From Symsagittifera roscoffensis (Eukaryota > Xenacoelomorpha > Acoela > Convolutidae), in assembly GCF_963678635.1 (NCBI RefSeq), contig NC_087062.1, positions 19,577,789 through 19,641,788 of the forward strand: 64,000 bases of DNA. Reading direction: 5' to 3'. The notes under the pieces were generated by a model that saw only the letters and a list, made by a program, of their open reading frames with translations, had not been told where the DNA came from and did not search any database. A program made the position numbers and the translations under genes. Positions 44,812 through 53,962 of this stretch are shown here, one piece after another. Numbering within the stretch: the first letter of the stretch is position 1; the number at the start of each line of letters is the position of its first letter.

Positions 44812-45702
44812 CCCGGAACCAGGCGCATTCTATCAACTTTCTCACCGTTTGCTCCACGACTGGGTCACCAAGGGTGTCACTTGGGTCCGGGACTGTAACT
44901 CGACCGGTTGTAGCCGGGCTTTGCGTTTCCGTCGTCTGACTCAACTCTCGAGGCGTCAAAAATCCATCGGGGACTGCCCACGAGGAATATTCCTTGTAGA
45001 TATCACTTTTTCCACGGCTGTCGTTAACGCCAGACTATCCGATCGCTGCTTGTACTCTCGCCTCAAGCGCTCTATTTCTTCACCCTGCTTCTTGTTACAA
45101 TCTTCAAACTATTTCTTTCACATGTCTCTATATTCTTCTATACTGAGCATGGTCTTGGTCGTCTCATCCAGCTCCCTTCTAGTCTTCTCCAGTTCTTCTA
45201 TCGTCCCATTAAGTTCTTGCACAGTCTCGTTCGTCTCAACCCCTTCCTCTACTCTCGCCCTCTTTGGTGGCACAGCTGCTCTCAGTTGTGAACTAGACGA
45301 GGCAGCCTCGCTGTTCATTTCCTGATGCATTCTCCTCAATCCAGGCTTAGGCTTGGTGGGCAAAGGCATCTCACCTGGTTGGTAGGTCCTCGAATTTCCC
45401 AATCCAGGCTCGTTCTCCAAGTCACTTCCTGAGAGAGCTCCGTTTCTCCACCTCATTACCCTCATGATTGGGCGGTCTAGTACTCCTCTCTCTCCAATTT
45501 CTGCCATCAATAAGACTTCCGTGGGGCAGTCCCCACGGTTATCATGCCCCAAGATGTTTATTAAGGCGGCCAGCAACATGACTACCTCTGGGTACTCGAG
45601 AACGAAGTCCCGATCCATCAGCCGACGATAGATCGCATCCTTCATCGGTCCTACGTAGGCCTCTGCCAGGTCCATGCACTCGTTCAAATCAAAGTTGTCC
45701 AT
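44812..45702 (-). pseudogene. ORF-A, N-terminal acidic and coiled-coil part (main copy)
   Basis: Starts M-D-N-F-D-L-N-E-C-M-D at 45,702. 194 residues are open to a TGA at 45,118-45,120. There is an acidic helical N-terminus with R-R-L-M-D-R-D-F, A-A-L-I-N-I-L-G and C-P-T-E-V-L-L-M, then a P-P-K-R-A-R-V-E stretch that looks like a nuclear localisation signal. A coiled coil follows (N-G-T-I-E-E-L-E-K-T-R-R-E-L-D-E). The coiled coil goes on past the TGA and a TAG (E-E-I-E-R-L-R-R-E-Y), then P-R-G-Q-S-P-M to the SGNH part. The TGA is also in the copy at 49.5 kb, so it is older than that duplication. The start Met is supported by both copies. Confidence 0.7.
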
Positions 45703-46100
45703 GTTCTTTCGGATTCGATTCTATTATCTCTTTAGTGAATTTAATCAAGTGAATGATTAAATGATCAATCAGGATCTAGAAAAGAGGTCGCGAATATCAC
45801 ATTTGTCAATTTTACACTAATTCTATTTTAAATGTTGTCTAAAACAGTCAGTTAAAAAAATTTTGATCCTAAAATTTATTAAAATCAACCCGTTTCTGAA
45901 ATTTTGGAATTCGACCTAAGAATGGACAGTCCAAACTTCGGATCTATTCCTAAGATTGTCATTCGGTTATTCATGGTCACCAATTCCTTCTTGCCCAGGG
46001 TCTTAATAACATAACACATAAGATAACACAACACACATGTCAAACACGACACACGTTTAGTATAACGCCTTCCTGCATGCAACCTAAGCTCAGCGTATAT
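45703..46100 (-). other. noncoding spacer between macro ORF and ORF-A
   Basis: About 400 bp, AT-rich, no coding region. On the minus strand aactgactgttttag|acaa near 45,855-45,838 looks like a 3' splice site with a branch point, and would allow ORF-A to be made from a spliced RNA. The last ~50 bp before the ORF-A start are also kept upstream of the second ORF-A copy (50,076-50,127). Confidence 0.4.
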
Positions 46101-46460
46101 TTAAATAAAATTTTTATGTAAGTATACTTGTATATTAGTATCAGAGACGATTACGTGTATCAGTGCATACAGCTCCCGTGGATGCAGTCGTCCTCTAATT
46201 AGATCATACACTGGAAGCGAGAGTTCCTTCACTCCCCTTTCCACAAGGAAGTCTCTCATTCTCGTCAAGGACAAGACTAGGTTTTCCGGGTCCACGTGCC
46301 GCTTCTCCGTCACCCTCGTCACCAAGAAGCATAAGTACTTTCCCGGTATCTGTGATGCCGCCGGAGGCAAAGCTGCTACGCCTCCTATTCCTGTCCTCTG
46401 CTTCCAAAGGAATTTTATGTTTTTATATTCTCTCTTAAAATCCGCTGCTAACGCTAACAT
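46101..46460 (-). pseudogene. macro-domain-like protein, C-terminal two thirds
   Basis: A 119-residue frame resembling the ADP-ribose-binding macro domain of the OARD1/TARG1 kind. L-A-A-D-F-K-R-E-Y (residues 4-12) matches the helix after the first loop. G-V-A-A-L (27-31) is followed by the strand Y-L-C-F-L-V-T-R (42-49). P-E-N-L-V-L-S-L-T-R-M-R-D-F (58-71), G-V-K-E-L-S-L-P (76-83) and the end S-D-T-N-I-Q-V-Y (106-113) follow the family closely. The phosphate-binding loop that is normally G-C-G-x-x-G reads Y-D-L-I-R-G-R here, so binding or catalysis may be lost or changed. Family members bind or remove ADP-ribose. The frame joins the upstream ORF at a Cys-TAG/ATG overlap near 46,454-46,460. 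Confidence 0.6.
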
Positions 46461-46875
46461 GTTCTATTCGTGAGTATAAAATCGCTATCTGTCAACGTTA
46501 TGCTATTTGAGTATTCATTTGGTAAGTTAAAGTATGACTCAACTACTCTCCCTATGTCCGGTTTCTTAGGGTCTTCACCTGTTTCTGCTTCTAGATCACC
46601 TGTCTCTCTTGCTATACTTAATTTTTTTATTAACAATTTTTCAGTGTGGGTAAGTCCTACCCCCACTCCCCGGAATAAATTATCCATCGACGTCCCCGTC
46701 GATCGCATACCGGATATCAAATCGAGTTTGGAAGTCGGAATGAGTAATCGTCCTTCCTGGGCAGCCCAGGAAGGATCATCCGTTTCGATTTTTCCCTTAT
46801 TTCATGCTTCCACGATTGACATCTTGTATCGTGACACTGGTCTTCTTTGGGTCCGACGTCATTTTGATCAGCCAT
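46454..46875 (-). pseudogene. N-terminal part of the macro-domain ORF
   Basis: An ATG at 46,875-46,873 follows the pol stop TAG (46,879-46,877) by one base. It opens a frame reading M-A-D-Q-N-D-V. A frameshift near 46,720 leads to the frame 46,720-46,454 with D-N-L-F-R-G-V-G-V-G-L, E-T-G-E-D-P-K-K-P-D and Y-F-N-L-P-N-E-Y, ending D-F-I-L-T-N-R-T-C. The last residues lie where a macro domain has its first strand and Asn-containing loop. The whole ORF would be about 255 residues. Confidence 0.5.
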
Positions 46876-46876
46876 T

Positions 46877-47560
46877 CTAAGACTCTAAGAGCAGATTCGT
46901 CAAGTCTGGTTCATATGATTGTTGTTGCTCGTCGTCGAATTCTACCTCGGGCTTGGACCGGTCGTCGACCCAATCCTCGTCGTGATCGTCGACTATGTCA
47001 ATGTCTTGTGGCACAGCTCTTTCCTCTAGACACACTACTTCTTCCGCTATCTTCTTTAGATCTATCCTGTCCACTAGGAAGTCGTCTCCGTAAGGATTAT
47101 ATTTCTTTGTGAGTCTTTTCTTGTCACTCTGTCAAGTCTGTATCGTAAACGGAAGATCAGGTTCCAAATTCTTAGGGACCTCCACTTGTTCAGGGTCTTG
47201 CCAGTCCTCCTCTGCGTAGGGTAAGGTTTCTTCATCTGCTGCGATCACCTCGTTGGGATCTAGGTCCAGTGGTGGACTTGTTCCTTCCTCTACGACCTCA
47301 TTTCCATCGTTCTTTTCCCTGGTGCCCTTCTCGTTGAACTCACAAGCAGGGTCCATCATCAGATAACCCCCCTCTTTCATGTCTGCAGGTATACAGCACT
47401 CCTCTGTCGATGGATTGTGCGGCTTGATGTTCTCGCAGTGAGCGGGTCTGCCTGTATTCAGTCTATAAAATCATTCTCTTGGTGCACCTCCGTAATCATG
47501 AAGGGTCCCCTCTTTTCTTAGGAGCTTTTTCGTTCCTTTCGGTGGTTTAACGTTCTGAAA
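46877..47560 (-). pseudogene. pol C-terminal tail (second copy)
   Basis: Acidic tail after integrase: K-E-G-G-Y-L-M-M-D-P-A-C-E-F, S-P-P-L-D-L-D-P-N-E-V, P-Y-A-E-E-D-W-Q-D-P and L-P-F-T-I-Q-T. Then comes TGA at 47,132-47,134, where the other copy (50,218-50,220) has CGA. The frame continues K-R-L-T-K-K-Y-N-P-Y-G-D-D-F and an Asp/Glu-rich end to TAG at 46,877. Arg-to-stop by C-to-T in CpG is a typical decay step. This copy gives the true pol end, which the first copy lost. Confidence 0.7.
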
Positions 47561-47995
47561 TTACCATACGTAGTCCCCTACCGAGTAAGTTTTTGCACCA
47601 GCTGCTTTCTTATCGAATCTTTTCCTCTGCCTTGCCTGTGCCTGCTGAGTGTTCCGTCTACACAAGTCATTTAACTCTTGTTGACGTCTAATCACATCAC
47701 TTACATAGACTTGTGGTGATGTTTTCTCCCCCTCATACTCCGGGTAAAAAAAAGTCAAGGGCAAAGACTTCTCGTGTCCAGTTAGCATCATGTGTGGACT
47801 AACTCCGGTGGTGGAGTGTTGCGTGCTATTGAAAGCTCCCATCACCTGTGGAAGATATCTGTCCCAATCGGTCATGTACCTGGAACAAAATACACTCAGC
47901 ATCGACACTAACGTTCTATTTTGCCTTTCCACTAAGCCATTCGTCTGGGGATGGTATGTCGTGGAGTGGGCTTGAGCCACCTGCGAACGTCGCAT
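47561..47995 (-). pseudogene. integrase C-terminal half (second pol copy)
   Basis: 144 residues open: S-T-T-Y-H-P-Q-T-N-G-L-V-E-R-Q-N with the third acidic residue (Glu) of the D,D-35-E triad, W-D-R-Y-L-P-Q-V-M-G-A-F-N, G-V-S-P-H-M-M-L-T-G and the end Y-S-V-G-D-Y-V-W, which resembles the C-terminal fold (GPY/F-like) of gypsy integrases. The upstream half with the zinc finger and first two Asp is deleted, with a direct joint to the linker at about 47,996-48,010. Confidence 0.75.
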
Positions 47996-48490
47996 GATCT
48001 CTTTCGTAAGTTATCTGGTCACCTCTCTCTCCAACAATCCACCCAGCATCCGCATCACTTGCGGTGTGACCTGCAATGTGTTATCCAATAATGTGAGGCT
48101 GCTAATGTTCATGCGAGAGAGTTCCTGCTGGACCAGGTTCAAGCGCAGCAACAGATCCAAGGGCACCGGGTCCTTCTTGAATAGAATCGTTATATCGGCT
48201 GCTTTCTCTACATATAACTCAGGATGTCCCGGAAATGGATGTCCAGACTTGTCCAACCATCTCGTCAAGGGAAGCGCTTCGTAACTTTTTTTGTCCAGAA
48301 ACGAGAAACCTTCCTTGATTTCTGCCTGATTGGCTTGCTTCTGTTCCAATGTTGCTTAGAACTCGGTCTTCTTGCTGAGGATGTCAGCATTCTGGTAATT
48401 GTCACGCATCCGATGCTCGATTATTATGTGGTAGCCATCTAATCTCACTATCCATCTACCAATATAACTCTGATCCACCGGACCATCGGA
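47996..48490 (-). pseudogene. RNase H end and linker (second pol copy)
   Basis: From 48,490: D-Q-S-Y-I-G-R-W-I-V-R-L-D-G-Y-H, H-R-M-R-D-N-Y-Q-N-A-D (end of RNase H), an in-frame TAA near 48,357, then the linker 48,349-48,011 (E-I-K-E-G-F-S-F-L-D-K, L-T-R-W-L-D-K-S-G-H, Q-Q-E-L-S-R-M-N-I). At 48,490 it is fused to truncated SGNH sequence, the joint of a tandem duplication. Confidence 0.7.
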
Positions 48491-49251
48491 TCAACCTTCC
48501 AGCATTCCGACTCGCAAGATTTCTCAGGGTGTTGTTCCACCTGACGACTCCTTCATTATGCCTTCTTCCTGTCGCTGTCAAGGTTTTTGTGCTCATTGGT
48601 ACAGTGCAGACGATCAGTATCGCGCACTTGAATTTATGCCAGAGAGTAGTAAATAGGCACATCATCATCGACTCCCATAGTGCCTCTTCCTCATTTGAGC
48701 CTCTTGACACATTATTTGTCCCTATTAGGATCATTATATTAGGAATCCTCCCTGCGTTCATCAGCTCCACCATCCGAAATAGCTGGGGCTATCGTTGCAC
48801 CTCCAAAGGCCATTACCGTAGTGATCCAGGAGGTCCTCAAATTCTGGAGCACTCTGACTAAGCTGTCAGCCAGTATCAGATGTGATGTCACAAGTGGCCG
48901 TTGCTGCAGGTTTACTGCTGGGTTCCAAGTGGATCGATTGAAGCAGGCTCGCAAATCAGTGTCCGGAACTCCCGTGAAGCTATACTTCAACTGGTTGTTC
49001 TTCTGCACGTCAATCACTCGGGACACTTTCTTCATCGGTACTTCTCGTATCTTTCTATCTGGAACCTTGGAGCTCTTTGTCCGTAACGTTGTATCACTAA
49101 CTCCCGTTCTCTTCATCATCTGTTGGGACAGTTGCACTCTGCCCGTGTCAACTTTTGTTCCGTAGGGTGCAGTCACCCCGGAACCAGGCGCATTCCTAAT
49201 AGCGACCAATCGTCCAGCAGTTTCTATCAACTTTCTCACCTTTTGCTCCAC
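48491..49251 (-). pseudogene. SGNH/GDSL-hydrolase-like domain (second copy)
   Basis: Near-identical to 44,811-44,150. Ser of I-L-A-D-S-L and Asn of L-I-G-T-N-N are kept. One extra G in a G-run (48,785-48,788 has four, the main copy three) shifts the frame between the two parts. The copy stops at N-A-G-R-L-I, where it is joined to RNase H sequence at 48,490, so block V (D-G-I-H) is missing. Duplicated and truncated. Confidence 0.75.
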
Positions 49252-50127
49252 TCGGGTCCGGGATTGTCACTCGACCGGTTGTAGCCGGGATTTGCGTCTC
49301 CGTCGTCTGACTCAACTCTCGAGGCGTCAAAAGTTCCATCGGCGACTGCCCACGAGGAATTTTCCTTGTAGGTATCACTTTTTCCACGGCTGTCGTTAAC
49401 GCCAGACGCCGCGATCACTGCTTGTACTCTCCCCTCAAGCGCTCTATTTCTTTGCCCTACTTCTTGTTACAATCTTCAAACAATTTCTTTCACATGTCTC
49501 TATCTTCTTCAATACGGAGCATGGTCTTGGTCATCTCATCCAGCTTCCTTCTGGTCTTCTCCAGTTCTTCTATCGTCCCATTAAGATTTTGCATAGTCTC
49601 GTTCGTCTGAACCCCTTCCCCTACACACGCCCTCTTTGGTGGCACAGCTGCTCTCAGTTGTGAACTAGACGAGGCAGCCTCGCTGTTTATTTTCTGATGC
49701 ATTCTCCTCAATCCAGGCCTGGCTTGGTGGGAAAAGTCATCTCATCTGGTTGGTAGGTCCTCGAACTTCCCAATCCAGGCTCGTTCGCCAAGTCACTTCC
49801 TGAGAGAGCCCCGTTTCTCCACCTCATTACCCCCATGTACGGACGGTCTAGTACTCCTCTCTCTCACCATATACTGCCATCAATAAGACTTCCGTGGGGC
49901 AGTCCCCACGGTTATCATGCCCCAAGATGTTTTTTAAGGCGGCCAGCAACATGATTACCTCTGGGTCCTGCAGAACGAAGTCCCGATCCATCAGCCGACG
50001 ATAGATTGCATCTATCATCGGTCCTACGTAGGCCTCTGCCAGGTCCATGCACTCGTTCAAATCAAAGTTGTCCATGTTCTATCGGATTCGATTCTATTAT
50101 CTCTTTAGGGAATTTAATCAGGTGAAT
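49252..50127 (-). pseudogene. ORF-A N-terminal part (second copy)
   Basis: Starts M-D-N-F-D-L-N-E-C-M-D at 50,075 and follows 45,702-44,812 closely. There is a frameshift near 49,860 (V-Y-G-E-R-E-E), a further frame 49,711-49,490 with the A-V-P-P-K-R stretch and coiled coil, the shared TGA at 49,490, and a private TAG near 49,460. From 50,127 leftwards its leader is joined to the pol tail through the shared bases ttaagtcc, with loss of the macro ORF that should lie between. Confidence 0.7.
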
Positions 50128-50662
50128 GATTAAGTCCTACCCCCACTCCCCGGACAAAAATATCCAGTCGTCTTCGTAAGGATTATGTTTCTTTGAGAGT
50201 CTTTTCCTGTCACTTTGTCGAGTCTGTATCGTAAACGGAAGATCAGGTTCCAAATTCTTAGGGACCTCCATTTTTTCAGGGTCTTGCCAGTCCTCCTCTG
50301 CGTAGGGTAAGGTTTCTTCATCTGCTTCGATCACCTCATTGGGATCTAGGTCCAGTGGTGGACTTGTTCCTTTCTCTACGACCTCATTTCCATCGTTCTT
50401 TTCCCTGGTGCCCTTCTCGTTGAACTCACAAGCAGGGTCCATCATCAGATAACCCCCCTCTTTCATGTCTGCATGTATACAGCACTCCTCTGTCGATGGA
50501 TTGTGCGGCTTGATGTTCTCGCAGTGAGCGGGTCTGCCTGTATTCAGTCTATAAAATCATTATCTTGGTGCACTTCCGTAATCATGAAGGGTCCCCTCTT
50601 TTTTAGGAGCTTTTTCGTTCCTTTCGGTGGTATAACGTTGTGAAATAACCATACGTAGTCTC
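50128..50662 (-). pseudogene. pol C-terminal tail (first copy)
   Basis: Same tail as at 47,560-46,877: K-E-G-G-Y-L-M-M-D, S-P-P-L-D-L-D-P-N-E-V and L-P-F-T-I-Q-T-R-Q-S-D. Here the Arg codon CGA is kept (50,218-50,220). Then K-H-N-P-Y-E-D-D-W, and the frame is cut by the joint at 50,130. Between 50,470 and 50,660 a short part is out of frame. Confidence 0.7.
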
Positions 50663-51190
50663 CTACCGAGTATGCTTCTGCACAGCTGATTTCATATCGA
50701 ATCTTTTCCTCTGCCTTGCCTGTGCCTGCTGAGTGTTCCGTCTACACAAGTCAATTAACTCTTGTTGACGTCTAATCACATCCCTTACATAGACTTGTGG
50801 TGATGTTTTCTTCCCCTCATACTCCGGGTAAAAGAAAGTCAAGGGCAAAGACTTCTCGTGTCCAGTTAGCATCATGTGTGGACTAACTCCGGCGGTGGAG
50901 TGTTGCGTGCTTTTGTAAGCTCCCATCACCTGTGGAAGATATCTGTCCCAATCGGTCATGTACCTGGAACAATATACACTCAGCATCGACACTAACGTTC
51001 TATTTTGCCTTTCCACTAAGCCATTCGTCTGGGGATGGTATGTCGTGGAGTGGGCTTGAGCCACCTGCGAACGTCGCTTGAGCTCTTTCCTAAGTTCTCC
51101 CGCAAAAGCTGCTCCGTTATCCGATTGAAACGTCATCGGACAACCATGTCTCGCTATCCACGTATTGATTAGGTGATCGCAAATCTCTTC
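50663..51190 (-). pseudogene. integrase, second half (first pol copy)
   Basis: M-T-F-Q-S-D-N-G-A-A-F gives the second Asp and T-N-G-L-V-E-R-Q-N the Glu of the D,D-35-E triad. Then R-Y-L-P-Q-V-M-G-A-Y and S-P-H-M-M-L-T-G. The residues I-T-A-S-A-E-E-I-C-D-H-L just upstream lie in this frame, so only one base separates it from the first half. Integrase would join element DNA to the host chromosome. Confidence 0.8.
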
Positions 51191-51726
51191 TGCTGAGGCA
51201 GTTATGCAGGGACGGCCTCTGCATACTTCGTGAAATGATCTATCATGACCAAGACTTGATTGTAACCACTGTCTGTCATGCAGATCTTCTGGTGATCAAT
51301 CTGTACCACCTCGTTAAATTCAGATGACTCAATCGACTGCCAGGGAAATCGCAACTTCCTTGGATCCTTGACCTGTTGGCATGACAGACATGCTGTTACC
51401 CACTTCTCGCATGCCTTTTTCACTCCATACCACTCAAAGCGTTTCTGAATCCTCTGGTATACTTTGTCGATTCCCTGATGGCCCATCTGATCATGTGACC
51501 TAAATAAAAGTTCTGTTTGATAGAGTTGCGGCAACACTATCGCATTATCTTTGTACAGGACTTTGTCCTCTTCTCTTCTCTTGCAAGCCACAATTCCGTC
51601 CTTGTTCAGATTAAGCATTCCCTCTTTCTGCATAAAGTACTGTATCAGAATGCGATAACTGTCTTCCTCCAGATCGCCCTTGCCCGGAGCTCCATTTTCG
51701 ATCCACCTTCTCAGGTTGCTCGTCAT
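51191..51726 (-). pseudogene. integrase, first half (first pol copy)
   Basis: 174 residues: an H-x4-H...C-x2-C zinc-binding part (S-H-D-Q-M-G-H-Q-G, then A-C-L-S-C-Q-Q-V-K) followed by the core start with V-V-Q-I-D-H-Q (first Asp) and V-M-I-D-H-F-T-K-Y-A-E-A-V-P. A single-base frameshift near 51,205 makes a TAA and splits the enzyme. With the second half all key residues are present, so this integrase died recently. Confidence 0.85.
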
Positions 51727-53038
51727 GTGGTTATTTCCCTGTGCTCTTAGTAGGTCCGAGAGTCTTCATGACCCTCATCTGGCTATTCATTTCATCTGGC
51801 TGATGCGTGTCATCTTCCATCTTAACGCACCAGATCTTCTCCACTGGTTGTGTTTCTTGATTGAACGGTTGAAGATCTGTCCTTACTACCTCTTTTTTCG
51901 GGAACAAGCTTATCGAACGTTTCGATACTGCTATTGTTTCCAGATCATCTGCTGCGTTGAAGACTCTTTCACCTGGTATGAGGTAGCGATCACTGTCAGG
52001 GTCTTGATATACCTCCCTATCCAGATCTCTTGCTCGAGTTTCCACTAATAGTGTGTGTATCGCTAGCTCCGACATGTCTGATACTGAGCTCGAGTTCCTG
52101 TCTGAATAGGTGTCGATTCCTGAATTCCGGGAGTTGTCATCCATTGGAGAGTTTGCAATAGAGCACGTTCCCTCCTCCGGATCAGTTCCGCGCATTCATC
52201 TCTTCCATCTGAACTCTCCGGACAAAATTTTATTCTCCAGGTCCTGTTTCTGATCAGGAACTCTTTCATCTTCATCAGACTCCCCGGACAAAATTTCTTG
52301 TCCCAGGTGTTGATCCTGAACTTGTCGGCTCTTCTCACTTTTCGTCTCCCCGGACAAATTTTCTTGCCTTGGGTTCTGTTCCATCTTCTCACTTTCCTTA
52401 TCCTGGTCCTCAAAGGTAACGGTTTTCTTTTGCGTATCGTTCCCCTGTTCTTTCCATTTGTATGACGGGCTGGTCAAGACGTTTTTGGGTATCGAGGACA
52501 CTAGTTGCTGAACTATAGTCCTACAACCCCTTTCATTTTCTTTTTGTTGTCGTCTTGATGGCTTGATCTTCACCTTCTCGCAGACTTTCAGTGATGCCAT
52601 GGCTGCTGCCCACTCGGGTTCATCTCTGGTCACCTCTCTCTTCAACAATCCACCCAATATCCGCATTACTTGAGGTGTGACCTGCACTGTTTTATCCAAT
52701 AATGAGAGGCTGTTAATGTTCGTGCGAGAGAGTTCCTGCTGGACCAGGTTCGAGCGCAGCAACATATCCAAGGGCACCGGATCCTTCTTGGATAGAATCT
52801 TTATCTCGGCTGCTTTCTCTACAGGTAACTCAGGATGTTTTGGAGTTTGATGTCCAGACTTGTCCGACCATCTCGTCAAGGGAAGCGCTTCGTAAGTTTC
52901 TTTGTCCAGAAATGAGAACCCTTCCTTGATTTCTGCCTGATTGGCTTGCTTCTGTTCCAATCTTTCATCGAACTCGGTCTTCTTGCTGAGGCTGTCAGCA
53001 TTCTGGTGTTTGTCACGCATCCTGTGCTCGATTATCAT
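51727..53038 (-). pseudogene. RNase H end and long Pol linker (first copy)
   Basis: 53,038 onward reads I-I-E-H-R-M-R-D-K-H-Q-N-A-D-S-L-S-K-K (end of RNase H), then a ~240-residue hydrophilic linker with E-I-K-E-G-F-S-F-L-D-K and L-L-R-S-N-L-V-Q-Q-E-L-S-R. Near 52,200-52,360 the residues L-S-G-E occur three times in a loose repeat. A frame change near 52,195 leads to D-L-D-R-E-V-Y-Q-D-P-D-S-D-R-Y and W-C-V-K-M. Such a long linker between RNase H and integrase is unusual for the family. Its role is unknown. Confidence 0.7.
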
Positions 53039-53962
53039 GTGGTAGCCATCAAATCCTATTATCCATCTACCAATTTAACTACTGCAAACATCTCTGCTTT
53101 CGGTGCACCATATTTCATCTCAGTGTCACTTAACACCTTGCTGCCATATGCAATGGGACGGAGAACTGTTCTTCCATTCCATTCCTGCTCCTGATGCAGT
53201 ATTCCTGAGATGGCTACCACTGATGCGTCTGTGTCAAGAACATACATGCCCTTTTCTGTAGGCATGCCTAGCACTGAAGCTTCGCACAGTTCCCGCTTTA
53301 TGTTCTCGAAGGCAGCTTGTGCTTCTTCGTTCCATTCGAACTTCTTTCCTTTGTTGCGCATCAGCTTCTGCATCGGATATACCTTGTCTGCATATCCTTT
53401 TATGAATTCACGGTAATAATTGGCGAATCCTAGGAAGCTCAAGAGTTGTGTGTCTCTCACGCCATGCCTGTCCACCATTCTTCCTAGAAACTTTATCGAA
53501 TCTCTGAGTATCTCACACTTCGATGGTTTACATTTCAAGCCAGCTCTTTTCATACAGCAAAAGACCTCCTCTAGCCAATCAATGTGGTCTTGCAGGGTGG
53601 GTGTTACTATGACCACGTCATCCACATAACACATTACCAGGTTCCCGTACTTCTTCATCACTCTGATCAAATCCTGAGCCATCAGTCTTTGAAAAGTGGC
53701 CGTTGCGATGCACAAGCCAGAGGGCATCCTCTTCCACTGGTACAACCCCAATTCCCATGCGAATCCGGTCTTCGCTCTGTCCTTCTTTCACAGAGGGACC
53801 TGCCAGAAACCTGAACCCAAGTCCAGAGTGGCAAAGAACTTGGCGCCACCAAGTTTCAAGAAGCTTTCGTCTATTCGCGATATCGGGTACGCGTCTTTTA
53901 TTGTCACCGCGTTCAACTAACGAAAGTCGCTACATCTCTATCTCCGCTCGGCATGCTTCCAA
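53039..53962 (-). pseudogene. reverse transcriptase and RNase H start
   Basis: Ty3/gypsy-type reverse transcriptase. The readable part starts L-N-A-V-T-I-K-D-A-Y-P, then motif A F-A-T-L-D-L-G-S-G-F-W-Q-V, motif B-like M-P-S-G-L-C, motif C M-C-Y-V-D-D-V-V and the thumb-side L-K-C-K-P-S-K-C-E-I. RNase H begins Y-V-L-D-T-D-A-S-V. Lesions: the finger region before L-N-A-V is deleted, with TAA and TAG stops near 53,961 and 53,930; TGA at 53,788-53,790; a stretch of ~20 residues missing after R-H-G-V-R; and the central RNase H lost at the joint near 53,075. The catalytic Y-V-D-D is intact. Confidence 0.85.

Noticed and set aside
37504-45702. Accessory block as a host gene
   Set aside because: It recurs as fragments next to LTR-like DNA and gag in several places and shares the element's 3' flank. 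No intron pattern explains the breaks.
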